NCBI GenBank assembly: GCA_963514095.1
Contig: OY741280.1
Coordinates: forward strand, 15,925,244-15,989,243
DNA length: 64,000 nucleotides
Source of the DNA: Eutrigla gurnardus
Lineage: Eukaryota; Chordata; Actinopteri; Perciformes; Triglidae
Reading direction: 5' to 3'
The position numbers and the translations under genes are program-made. Shown here piece after piece: positions 35,101-40,900 of this stretch. Positions within the stretch are counted from its first letter, which is position 1, and every line of letters begins with the position of its first letter. The notes under the pieces are model-generated. The model saw only the letters and a program-made list of their open reading frames with translations, was not told the origin of the DNA and made no database searches.

Positions 35101-37573
35101 ATCGTCACCGACGTGCTGACGTACGGACGTCCTGGTGTTCCCTCGCTTTTTGCCACAATATTTATATATTATATTATATTATATATTGCCCATAATCAAA
35201 GTTGGGGGGCGCACGCACGCGCGCGCACACACACACACATACATACATATCAATCCCAGCTCTTTCACACACAGAGATCTTTTTTTTTGCGATTGTTTAT
35301 CACTGGGGCTTATGGCCGGCTATGAAGCACCAGTTCTGGGCAGAGCAGCAGCTAAACCTCCCGGTCCTGTACCCTGGTTAGCAGGTCTTCAAACTGGGCA
35401 ACAGTCAGCCTGAAGTACCGCTGGAACCGGCCGTCGTCCAGGCGCAGCTCCTGCAGGAGACGGTGGAACTCGGCGAGCTCACGCCGCCTCCGTAGGGTAG
35501 CATGCACCCAGAACCGACGTCGGCGCCTAGCCCGCAGACGAAGCTGGGAACTTCTCCAGAGTAGATACAGTGCAGCGATGGTGGTTATCTCAGCCATGAT
35601 CGACGAGAGAATGAAATGGCGGAAGAAATGTTGTTGTTTGGGCGAGCTCGACGCGATGACGCGATGCCGCGATGAGGCGTTTTTTGGCATATTGGACCGG
35701 CGTCAAAACTGGAGCGTCTAGCGCGACGCGATTTCATTTGTCGCGCGTTTCAATCGCGTTCATCGCGTTTGGTGGGTACGCTCCGTTACGGTGAGTAAGT
35801 TTCATATAACACCACACTAACCCTTGCAGTAAGGGCTGAGCCAATATAAGTCGAGGTCACAGACTACCACGGCTGGACTAAAACCCTCTTTCACTAGTGG
35901 AACACAACAGGACGCACAAATCCCTCTCCTCCTGGCAAACAGGCAAACACCTGAAAAATTCATTAAATGCTCAGGCTGTAGAGCCGGATTAGTATAGTCA
36001 ATGGACATGTCCATGGAAGTTCATCTCTAACACTGAGGCTAATACTGGTGACTTAACCACAAAGCCAAAGCCTTCTAAGTAGCCTTCTATAAATGCCACA
36101 AACACAGCCCTAGATGAAAATAAAGTCAGAACAGAACAACAACCGCTCAATGACATGTCATGTCATTCTGTGTGTGACTCTATAACACTTGTTTTAAATG
36201 TACAGCTACGTATTTAGTTGTGATGATTTAGATGATATTCTCAGTCTCCTCGCCAACAGCAGCTGCGTTTCACTTTCAGAATGACAATTTCCAGAGACTC
36301 CTTGAAAACAAGGGTTTCTTGCTGAAATCCGATTTGTGCGTTTCAAACATGCACACACACTCGCTGACTCAAAGGTTAACAACGCTACGTTCCTTTTGGG
36401 ATATGCATTTTGATGGATTTAACGAGATCAGAGACACTTGTACGTCATCGAGTAGTCGAATGTCCTCCTTAAAGGTCCTGTGGACATAGTGAACTCATTG
36501 GTGTCCAATGCCTGAAGGAAGGAGTACGCAACTTCTTTTTATTTGGTCGACCCAGGGGGTCAAGTTTCCTCAGAAGCATGCACATACATATATATCAAGG
36601 CACACACACACATAAAGTATTGAACAACCCTACACCAGCTCTGAAGTCAGCCCCCCCAAAAGACAGCTCGGTCGACGTCACCCACAGAGTCAGTTACTAC
36701 GCACAACAATTCCTCTTTGGGTTCCATGTCTATTTTTCCTCTCGAGCGGTACATACAGCGTTTACGGTAAAATTAGCACCGTGGCCCGACTTGGAAATGT
36801 CGCGCAAGGAGGCTGATCTATTTTCGGGGCTCGTTTGATATGCAAATGAGGCTTTTCATTTGGGTGCCAGGGGGATCTTATCAACTGACTAAGCTAAGGG
36901 ACCGGGGGATGGCTATGATCAAGTAACGGACGTTTGGACCTGTTGCGCGTGCGGGGAGGAAATGCTACACAACGTTAATTACTTACAGACTTTTTAAACT
37001 ATCGGGTAACACTTAAGGCTTACTAGTTATGTGTTATTTACTAAAAGTGCGTGGATAAACATTAAAACGCCCGGACTTGCCAGCAAACAGAACATCTATT
37101 AATTTAGCTAACTAACGTTAAAACGTCAGTGAACGGGCTTGACTCCTCTCCTGCCCCCCGGCTTATTCTTTATTAACGTTAGCCGAGAGCTATCAGGGAG
37201 GGGGAAAAAAGCGAAAACTAACCAACGGAAAACCCCAAAACCTCGGCAGAGAAACACGTTTCCACACAGCGTATGTTTGAATGAACGCTTTCGCCGACTT
37301 TAAACGGAGACGTGGACACAACTTGTACCCGTGCCACGTGTCAGAAGTAGGAAAAAAGCCGGCTAACAATAGCAGCCGCCGGATGGTGCCTCACTGAATC
37401 TGACTCCCTGAGCATCACTAGTAACGTTACTTCTGCAGCTGCTTGGCAAACAAGGGGGCAAACACGGACAAAGAGGAGGCACGCAGGCTGTAGTGGTCGG
37501 GCTAACGGTTGCGTGTTGGGCGGGTACTCACTGTTCTCAAAAGGGGCCTCATTTGTTCCGAAGGTTCGTCCAT
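8081..37573 (-). CDS. slc4a7: SLC4A7 / NBCn1 electroneutral Na+/HCO3- cotransporter, complete, 26 coding exons
   Basis: NBCn1 carries Na+ with bicarbonate across the plasma membrane and defends intracellular pH. Coding exons, 5' to 3' on the minus strand: 37573-37532, 25887-25806, 24746-24597, 23136-22998, 22811-22651, 22476-22288, 21237-20869 (optional), 18082-17967, 17338-17181, 16722-16635, 16531-16385, 16112-16006, 14664-14490, 13929-13796, 13693-13448, 12933-12828, 12639-12478, 12112-11999, 11886-11725, 11324-11073, 10978-10910, 10454-10281, 10166-10029, 9771-9671, 8717-8607 (optional), 8162-8081. The total is 3774 bp, 1257 residues, or 1134 without the large cassette; all phases agree. 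Layout: cytosolic N-domain about 1-580, transporter membrane domain about 584-1140, charged C-tail ending in a PDZ ligand. SLC4A7 is chosen over SLC4A8/A10 by the N-terminus EQMRPLL, LLERNG with a Ser-rich cassette after it, SKKKKEDDKKKK, NISDEM and the ETxL end, and by its position next to eomes. Confidence 0.96.
8607..8717 (-). CDS. slc4a7: slc4a7 optional C-terminal cassette exon (NISDEM)
   Basis: This 111-bp exon encodes SDPLVLNISDEMDKTATWKA and then VNSSAES...VKRSG. It matches the C-terminal alternatively spliced segment (about 36 residues) known in NBCn1. Because 111 is divisible by 3 and the flanking phases agree, skipping it keeps the PDZ-ligand exon in frame. Its donor contains an in-frame TAG, so reading through would end the protein at VKRSGR without the PDZ ligand. 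Confidence 0.9.
8718..9670 (-). other. slc4a7: slc4a7 intron with (TG)n next to acceptor
   Basis: No coding sequence is seen. The CA/GT repeat at 8734-8769 sits just before the cassette acceptor and is described separately. Confidence 0.6.
8734..8769. repeat. Interrupted (CA)n / (TG)n microsatellite beside a splice acceptor
   Basis: On the minus strand this reads as a TG-rich run, then six Ts, then GCATGTAG and the exon at 8717. The spacing between repeat and acceptor is about 15 bp. Confidence 0.9.
9671..9771 (-). CDS. slc4a7: slc4a7 exon: charged C-tail
   Basis: It encodes QEESRIYEEQERERKVGFEG and SNLLNIPVKALSG. The charged stretch continues the cytosolic tail; FEGSNLLNIPVKAL matches the family block FEGGSLLQIPVKAL. 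It exits two bases into a Ser codon. Confidence 0.9.
10029..10166 (-). CDS. slc4a7: slc4a7 exon: last membrane segment and start of C-tail
   Basis: It encodes 46 residues, including VLALVFIRKLLDLFFTKREL, SWLDDLIPESKKKKEDDKKKK and AQEKL. FTKRELSWLDDLMPESKKKK is near-invariant in Na+-coupled SLC4 transporters and marks the switch to the cytosolic tail. The donor is the non-optimal GTTAAAG. Confidence 0.93.
10281..10454 (-). CDS. slc4a7: slc4a7 exon: cytosolic loop and membrane helices
   Basis: It encodes 58 residues: FFDRIKLFGMPAKHQPDLIY, then LRYVPLWKVHIFTLVQLTCL and a helix ending VVFPMM. MPAKHQPDLIYLRYVPLWKVH is almost identical to mammalian NBCn1. Confidence 0.94.
10910..10978 (-). CDS. 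slc4a7: slc4a7 exon: short membrane segment
   Basis: It encodes 23 residues, FIPMPVLYGVFLYMGVSSLK and GIQ, a conserved SLC4 helix. Both boundaries are phase 0. Confidence 0.93.
11073..11324 (-). CDS. slc4a7: slc4a7 exon: core membrane helices
   Basis: It encodes 84 residues from KGCGYHLDLLIVSIMLGVCS to VFMTSVLK, including MGLPWFVAATVLSISHVNSL and APGEQPKFLGIREQRVTG. The previous exon ends KLK, so the junction makes KLKK, the K-x-x-K-type stilbene-reactive lysine motif of SLC4 transporters. Confidence 0.95.
11725..11886 (-). CDS. slc4a7: slc4a7 exon: membrane helices with DQQITAVIINRKEHKLK
   Basis: It encodes 54 residues beginning PTSKNRGWLMDPLGDNPWWT and ending IFMDQQITAVIINRKEHKLK, both hallmark segments of Na+-coupled SLC4 carriers. 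Phases are 0/0. Confidence 0.95.
11999..12112 (-). CDS. slc4a7: slc4a7 exon: membrane helix
   Basis: It encodes VRSTISDFAVFITIMVMVLV, DYLMGIPSPKLNVPDRFE. The DFAVFxTI and GIPSPKL motifs are family-typical. Confidence 0.94.
12478..12639 (-). CDS. slc4a7: slc4a7 exon: extracellular loop end and helix
   Basis: It encodes 54 residues: MCKTLEGEFEGLACGHHGPY, IPDVLFWSVILFFTTF and LKQFKTERYFPTR. It carries the second pair of cysteines of the large extracellular loop. Confidence 0.94.
12828..12933 (-). CDS. slc4a7: slc4a7 exon: glycosylated extracellular loop
   Basis: It encodes CQCSPPVNASDQLMQKWNQT and GYTPDSIPWSSLNVT. There are two cysteines and three N-glycosylation sequons (NAS, NQT, NVT), as expected for the large extracellular loop of Na+-coupled SLC4 transporters. 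Confidence 0.93.
13448..13693 (-). CDS. slc4a7: slc4a7 exon: membrane helices with TDASSLVCYITRFTEE
   Basis: It encodes 81 full codons including DYGLSYLSLRTSIGLWTAFL, LVATDASSLVCYITRFTEEA and IFIYEALEKLFHLGEHYPVN, the most conserved SLC4 transport-domain segment. Entry phase is 2, exit phase 2. Confidence 0.95.
13796..13929 (-). CDS. slc4a7: slc4a7 exon: SAIESLFGAS...GSTGPVLVFEK
   Basis: It encodes SAIESLFGASLTGVAYSLFA and GQPLTILGSTGPVLVFEKIL, the ion-site region of SLC4 carriers. Confidence 0.95.
14490..14664 (-). CDS. slc4a7: slc4a7 exon: first membrane helices
   Basis: It encodes IFGGLIKDIKRKLPFYWSDI, RDSFSLQCLASVLFLYCACM and SPVITFGGLLGEATKGNI. This is the start of the transporter domain, after the GGLI-DIKRK cytosolic lead-in. 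Confidence 0.95.
14665..16005 (-). other. slc4a7: slc4a7 intron
   Basis: This 1.3-kb intron has pyrimidine-rich tracts around 15.3-15.7 kb. No exon, tRNA or recognisable repeat was found. Confidence 0.6.
16006..16112 (-). CDS. slc4a7: slc4a7 exon: linker before the membrane domain
   Basis: It encodes MKRKRPSQPNGSASPSGELE and KEEDHQVGPELQRTG, ending AT of a Met codon. GPELQRTG is the conserved end of the cytosolic domain; the Ser/Pro/Glu-rich part varies among species. Confidence 0.92.
16385..16531 (-). CDS. slc4a7: slc4a7 exon: N-domain, GIDEFLDQVTVLPPGEWDP
   Basis: It encodes 49 residues from IFHDVAYKAKDRTDLLSGID to IRIEPPKNVPSQ. This segment is almost invariant in Na+-coupled SLC4 proteins. 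Confidence 0.95.
16635..16722 (-). CDS. slc4a7: slc4a7 exon: N-domain, FLFLLLGPRGKGPQYHEIGRS
   Basis: It encodes FLFLLLGPRGKGPQYHEIGR, SMATLMTDE. It enters after two bases of an Arg codon (VPTR) and exits in phase 0. Confidence 0.94.
17181..17338 (-). CDS. slc4a7: slc4a7 exon: N-domain, VDMNFMKKIPPGAEASNVLVG
   Basis: It encodes 52 full codons: VDMNFMKKIPPGAEASNVLV, GEVDFLEKPIIAFVRLSPAV and LITGLTEVPVPT, part of the cytosolic core fold. Confidence 0.95.
17967..18082 (-). CDS. slc4a7: slc4a7 exon: variable linker ending SSCVDFSK
   Basis: It encodes PLVSPNSVPNNLDGNKSVER, then RPSKVGVSSESSCVDFSK, matching the Ser/Asn-rich linker that ends STVDFSK in other NBCs. It starts two bases into a Gly codon, so it joins in frame either to the cassette exon or directly to the LLERN exon. 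Confidence 0.92.
18083..20868 (-). other. slc4a7: slc4a7 intron between linker exon and large cassette
   Basis: This 2.8-kb intron shows only a short repeat fragment near 20.3 kb. I looked for a small additional exon that could restore phase if the cassette used its downstream GT site, and did not find one. Confidence 0.55.
20313..20358. mobile_element. Short LINE-like 3'-tail fragment
   Basis: AAGATAAGATACTCCTTTAT followed by TAGTCCCCCCGCAGGGAAAT resembles the 'GATACTTTATTGATCCC...GGGAAATT' tail of common fish LINEs. Only the tail is present. Confidence 0.4.
20869..21237 (-). CDS. slc4a7: slc4a7 large optional N-terminal cassette exon (cassette II-like, 369 bp)
   Basis: It encodes 123 residues beginning G-EGLSSSRLSLHKPGSASS and passing through ATPQNTPDALRRSSQ and EVVVSPPEDDDPP to FELLPLEG. 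It is Ser/Pro-rich and low in structure. It matches the roughly 124-residue optional cassette of mammalian NBCn1 in position (right after LLERN), opening residues, the PQNxP and VSP...PPED landmarks, and length. At 369 bp, including or skipping it keeps the frame, but only if its donor is the GC site at 20868-20867. The GT donor 30 bp further on breaks the phase and, before that, the open frame ends right there. Confidence 0.85.
21238..22287 (-). other. slc4a7: slc4a7 intron upstream of large cassette
   Basis: A GA-rich plus strand (pyrimidine-rich on the gene strand) precedes the cassette acceptor CTCTGTTAG. The frame stays partly open upstream of the acceptor without resembling the protein. 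Nothing else is seen. Confidence 0.6.
22288..22476 (-). CDS. slc4a7: slc4a7 exon: N-domain, RIPLVRSIADIGKKHSDPFLLERN
   Basis: It encodes MLIDSMVASGQLREDLREKV, REAMLKKHHHQNERKLSNRI and PLVRSIADIGKKHSDPFLLE-RN. The phase-1 entry completes Asp of IADM; the exit leaves one G that pairs with either downstream exon. Confidence 0.94.
22651..22811 (-). CDS. slc4a7: slc4a7 exon: N-domain, WLKFEEDVEDGGERWSKPYV
   Basis: It encodes WLKFEEDVEDGGERWSKPYV, ATLSLHSLFELRSCILNGTV and MLDMRANSIDDIA, one of the most conserved stretches of the cytosolic domain. Confidence 0.95.
22998..23136 (-). CDS. slc4a7: slc4a7 exon: N-domain, TPSQRVQFILGTEDDD
   Basis: It encodes TPSQRVQFILGTEDDDLEHV and PHDLFTELDELSFRDGSATE-WKETA. 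It enters and leaves in the middle of codons for Asp and Arg that match the family. Confidence 0.95.
23137..24596 (-). other. slc4a7: slc4a7 intron
   Basis: This is a 1.46-kb intron with no recognisable exon or repeat. Confidence 0.6.
24597..24746 (-). CDS. slc4a7: slc4a7 exon: VYVGVHVPLG and basic His/Arg/Lys stretch
   Basis: It encodes HRAVYVGVHVPLGRESKRRH, RHRGHKHHRKKKERDSEEGK and DDGRESPTY. The basic cluster followed by GRESPxYDTPSQRVQF is typical of NBCn1, NBCn2 and NDCBE. The donor is an unusual GTTGGA. Confidence 0.94.
24747..25805 (-). other. slc4a7: slc4a7 intron
   Basis: This is a 1.06-kb intron; nothing is recognised in it. Confidence 0.6.
25806..25887 (-). CDS. slc4a7: slc4a7 exon 2: GLDEEALVDHGKSSFTTQTNYEKEG
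   Basis: It encodes 27 residues matching the PDEEAVVDxGKTSS...FEKEELE block common to all N-terminal variants of NBCn1. It enters at phase 0, so either first exon can join it. Confidence 0.94.
26585..26765. repeat. Possible degenerate 'CTTGTGAGGACA...CTCACAAAG' fish repeat
   Basis: The ends ACTTGTGAGGACACTCATCC and GTTCCTCACAAAGACAGA resemble a frequent teleost repeat. The copy is decayed and the assignment weak. Confidence 0.35.
28325..28350. repeat. Poly-C run, 26 bases
   Basis: An uninterrupted C homopolymer in slc4a7 intron 1. Confidence 0.97.
29821..29844. repeat. Poly-G run, 24 bases
   Basis: An uninterrupted G homopolymer in slc4a7 intron 1, preceded by a short GT-rich stretch. Confidence 0.97.
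31983..32018 (-). CDS. slc4a7: slc4a7 alternative first coding exon (MDSQSEGEHVLT)
   Basis: An ATG at 32018-32016, directly preceded by an in-frame TAA, opens 12 codons (MDSQSEGEHVLT) and ends at a good donor, GTACGT, in phase 0. That is exactly the phase needed to join GLDEEALVDHG at 25887. A TATA box and CCAAT-type motif lie just upstream. NBCn1 is known to have two alternative N-termini from separate promoters, and this is a candidate for the second. The peptide does not resemble the mammalian one, so the call rests on phase, donor and promoter. Confidence 0.6.
32160..32250 (-). promoter_or_regulatory. slc4a7: Candidate internal TATA promoter of slc4a7
   Basis: On the minus strand the order is ATTGGCTGCC (32257-32248 area, inverted CCAAT), a GC-rich block, purine/pyrimidine-rich DNA, then TATAAA at 32165-32160. 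A start site would be expected near 32130, about 110 bp before the ATG at 32018. Confidence 0.55.
32312..32355. repeat. Interrupted (CA)n microsatellite
   Basis: Short CA runs broken by TACCCACAGCC and neighbouring sequence. Confidence 0.8.
33250..33800 (-). mobile_element. Decayed non-LTR retrotransposon (Rex/L2-like LINE) fragment, antisense
   Basis: Segments such as TCTGAAGAGGTAGTGGGCAG, GGCCTGCTTACTGGCTCTGA, GGAAGTCCATGACCATCACC and TTGTTGACATTGTGCTC follow the order of a familiar fish LINE stretch (antisense of 'mvmDF...' coding). Many frame breaks are present, and the ends are unclear. Confidence 0.5.
34915..35035. repeat. Subterminal tandem motifs (GCGATGGAC / CATCGCGC)
   Basis: Many short copies of GATGGACGC and of TCATCGCGCCATCGC on opposite strands lie near one end of the Harbinger element. 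They are candidate binding sites for the element's own DNA-binding protein. Confidence 0.8.
35352..35597 (-). pseudogene. Truncated Harbinger transposase, N-terminal fragment
   Basis: From ATG 35597-35595 the frame reads MAEITTIAALYLLWRSSQLR, then an Arg-rich run, RFWVHATLRRRRELAEFHRL and RLDDGRFQRYFRLTVAQFED. This matches the start of fish Harbinger (HARBI1-like) transposases (RRFWVHP...EFHxLxxELRLDxxRFxxYFRM). It stops after about 80 residues, where the family has several hundred; the DDE nuclease domain is deleted. An in-frame ATG further out, at 35690, is possible but less like the family. Confidence 0.85.
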
Positions 37574-37900
37574 TTCACCTGCCGCCGGTCTTTTTTTTGC
37601 TCACTACCTCGTTTATTTGTCACAGTTGCCGCACGGAAAAGCCCCCGGCCGGGTGACGCTATGTGTGTGTGTGAACTGTGACGACTGGCTGTGCTTTCCC
37701 CCAGCGACACGGCGAGGAGGACACGCCCCTACCGTGATTGACAGTGATTGATTGCCAATTCGCGCTCAATACCCCGGGGTTCTCAGCCAATCACATTCGA
37801 GAAATGTCACGATGAGGGCGGGGCTATTATCCGGGTCCCCTCAAAGTCCCAAGCGGGCTTTTTTTGTGTGTTTTGATTTTTTTTTTAACCTCGTTAAACA
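36900..37900. promoter_or_regulatory. slc4a7: CpG-rich region with the main slc4a7 promoter
   Basis: CG dinucleotides are dense compared with the flanks. Two CCAAT/ATTGG-type motifs sit near 37753 and 37786, about 180-215 bp upstream of the ATG. No TATA box is obvious, so a CpG-island promoter is likely. An octamer ATGCAAAT is at 36840-36847 inside the intron. Confidence 0.6.
37532..37573 (-). CDS. slc4a7: slc4a7 first coding exon (MDEPSEQMRPLLRT)
   Basis: An ATG at 37573-37571 opens 14 codons, MDEPSEQMRPLLRT, followed by donor GTGAGT in phase 0. It matches the mammalian NBCn1 start containing GEQMRPLLTR before PDEEAVVD. The CpG-rich surroundings fit a first exon. Confidence 0.93.
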
Positions 37901-40900
37901 CACTTGGACGGTTTGTGCTGCCATTGAAATTTCAAATGTAAGTTATACAGACGACAATAGTTGAAATAGATACAAATCTATTTCGTAGATCCCCAAGTGG
38001 ATATAAAACTACGGTATGTAGCCGTAAAAAGGCATCATGGGTTTGAGCCCATTGCCGCCACTAACAGAAATAAAGAGGAACTTTCTTAAAATAATGACAT
38101 ACTACACTAACTCATTATTTTGAGACATTATAAGTCAATATTTTCTAATTATTATTTTGAGAAACGTTCTCTTTTTTTTCTGACAGTGGTGGATATGGGC
38201 TTCCATATTAACCAGAATAAAGACTACATGCAGGATATATATTTGCTAATTATGTACAATTTATATACAATACACCTGCAGAAATGACCTTCATTATCTT
38301 TTATCTATCTCTTCATCTGTGGAGATTATGTTGGTTCAGTACCCTGACAATGAGTCCTATGATCCTTTACCCTCTTGACATAAGCTTATTATCCACCTAC
38401 CTCATGTATTGTGTAATAATTCATTTTCACCAGCAGGTGGCAATGCTGCATCAACCATTTCTCTCATTTAAGACAGAGTAGTAGATATGAACCTGCTTTA
38501 TTCACTTTTTTGGAGGTATCGCTTTCAGTTTCACTCATATTTGTGTGAAATAACCTTTTGTAGGACACCTAACAGATGTTCTAAACCATCAGGAAAATGC
38601 TTGATGGGTGGCAAACAAAGCTTTAGATGTAAGAACGCATTTTGAGGTGTAAAATATGGTCTATGTCAAGTTGGTGTGGATACTCGAAAGCATTGCAGAC
38701 CTTTAATGACCTATTAGAAGCAACTGGACGACCTTTCTTCCAGAGCTATGGGTTTAGCACAAGTTAACTTTTGCCGTATTTACATTGAACACCCTCAGTC
38801 ACTAGCATTATTCCATAGTCAATTTATAATCATGTTTTATTGCAACATAATATAGTTAGCGTGAAAATCAGGCAATGGGCAAACAGCAAAAGTAATCTGT
38901 TCTTTCAGAAGAAATCATGGGTGTCTTCCTTTAAATAGAGCCCGTTCCTCACCCCCCCCATCAACCTCCGGCATAATCACGCGGCAGCTCAGAAATAGAA
39001 CTGTGAGGTGGGAGATCAAACTATCACCTCTTAATTGTACCCCGAGTCTTAAAGATGCCGAGAGCCCATTAGCGCACAACGACGAGTGCTGTGTGTACTG
39101 CTCCTGAAACATGCATCCGCACAATGAAGCTGGGAGATGAGTCAGAAGTTAGACAGGTGGAAGGAGCGCCACACTGGCATCCACCTGTGCTGGGGGACTC
39201 GGGTAAAGAGGTGCAGACTGCAAGGTGTGGTGATTAAGAAGAAGTTTTCTCTTTCGAAGCTTCAGAGGGGAAGACAAGGAAACTCTTAATATCAGATGTA
39301 ATGGGCTAAAGAACTTATACATTCCGTGCAAATGTTAGAGAGATATTTATCACTTAGCTTCCAGCAGCAAGAGGCGACAGATTTGAGAGAGAAACATGTC
39401 AGGCACGAGCCACCAAATGAATATTGACTGTGTCATGTTTTGTCCCAGAGGCCGGAGAAATTAAGAGTCCCTCTTTCCCAGCAGGTTTAGTGGATGATGT
39501 TTTTTCTCTCCAGTGGCGAGGCCTTCTGACGGTGCCGGGAGAGAAAGAGGAGAATGTGAAATTCCCAAATCTGTCGGAGCGCTCCATCAAAGTGCCAATG
39601 CATTGATTTTAACCACGGATCTTTTCCACGCGGCTGCCTCTGCGTGCCCTACCCAAAACATTGCTCTCAAGACCAGGGGGGACCTTAGTGCCCCTGAATC
39701 CTGCTCAAGTCCTCGGGGACACTCAGACGAGGCGGGAGGGGGTGTGGAGGGGGGAGTTGAGGCCGGTGACCAGCATGGTGTACCCAAATCGACTTGAGGG
39801 ATCGGTGAATGTGTAGGGAGGGGTAGGCTGCGGAGATAATGGTGATGGTGGTGGTCAGGGGGGGGGTCGGGAGAGGGGGTCCCAGCCCCAGCTTCTTGTT
39901 GAGGTGCCCTCGAGAGGGAACACAGGGGTTTGAAATCAATGTGCTGTTAAGTGCAGCTTAGCCGCGGGATACTCTCTCCGACGTTATCCACGCACCAGTG
40001 AGTCAGGGCCCGTGCACACGCCGTCTGCAAGGGGGGGAACCGAGACGAGGCCCGTCCGCCGTGCCTCCGGTTCCTCTCACCTCCGCGCTCTCTGCCAGCA
40101 CTCAACGCCCTGCTGCAAACGACGACGGGCCCCGCTAACTCCAGACTCATCTCACACCATGGGTCTCACTCCAGCAGACCTGTGAGCATTACACCCGTAC
40201 CGTAGTCAGCCCACCCACCTCCCCCTATTTACTGCTGATTAGGTCCAACGAGACTAAATGCAGCATTGTGTTGTTGTACATAGAGATGGGACAGGAGAGC
40301 ATCATCATGACCTCTACTTAATCACACAAAGCAGACAGAATATAGCATGGCATGTCAGAAGAATATGATGTAGCACACTGGAGTTCACGTGGGACTGTGA
40401 AATATATAATATAATTTCAAAAAGTCTGGATCTGACTCATGTCGACTGATGACATTAACCTCAAGATATTCCATAAAGTCTTCGTAACATAAAAGCCATT
40501 AACTAGATGATGAGCGAATACATCACAAAGCAACAGAGTGGCCGTACGAGGCTCAAACCAAACCCCGAGGAGCAATTCTACAATGATTCTAACTGGCTTG
40601 ATAAGCATTTTAACAGAAGTGACATTTATCAACACATCAAAAAAAAAGGGGGGGGGGAAATGTAGTGTGAAGAGGAAACATAACCGCCACCGTCTCACTC
40701 TTGCTTGTCTGTAGGTTACTTTTTTTTTTTTTTTTATATATATATAAAGGGGGGCGTCTCAAACAGAAAAGCGTGACCCAGACGCACATCTGCCCGTGGC
40801 TGCGTTTAGTCAGCGAGAGCAGTAATAGTGTGTGACTGAAGGTGAGGAAACAGCCTCGGGCCTTCATCTGCGTTTAGATGTCAGCCCTCCTTGGGTACAA

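Larger units (their letters stand above)
34828..35785 (-). mobile_element. PIF/Harbinger DNA transposon, 958 bp, internally deleted
   Basis: Terminal inverted repeats begin CGGGGCGTACCCACCAAACG (34828 onward) and, read inward from 35785, CGGAGCGTACCCACCAAACG. They match over about 27 bp with one difference. The element is flanked by TTA at 34825-34827 and 35786-35788, the TWA target duplication typical of PIF/Harbinger. Inside are subterminal CATCGCGCCATCGCTT-type tandem motifs and one truncated transposase reading frame. It cannot mobilise itself. Confidence 0.92.
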
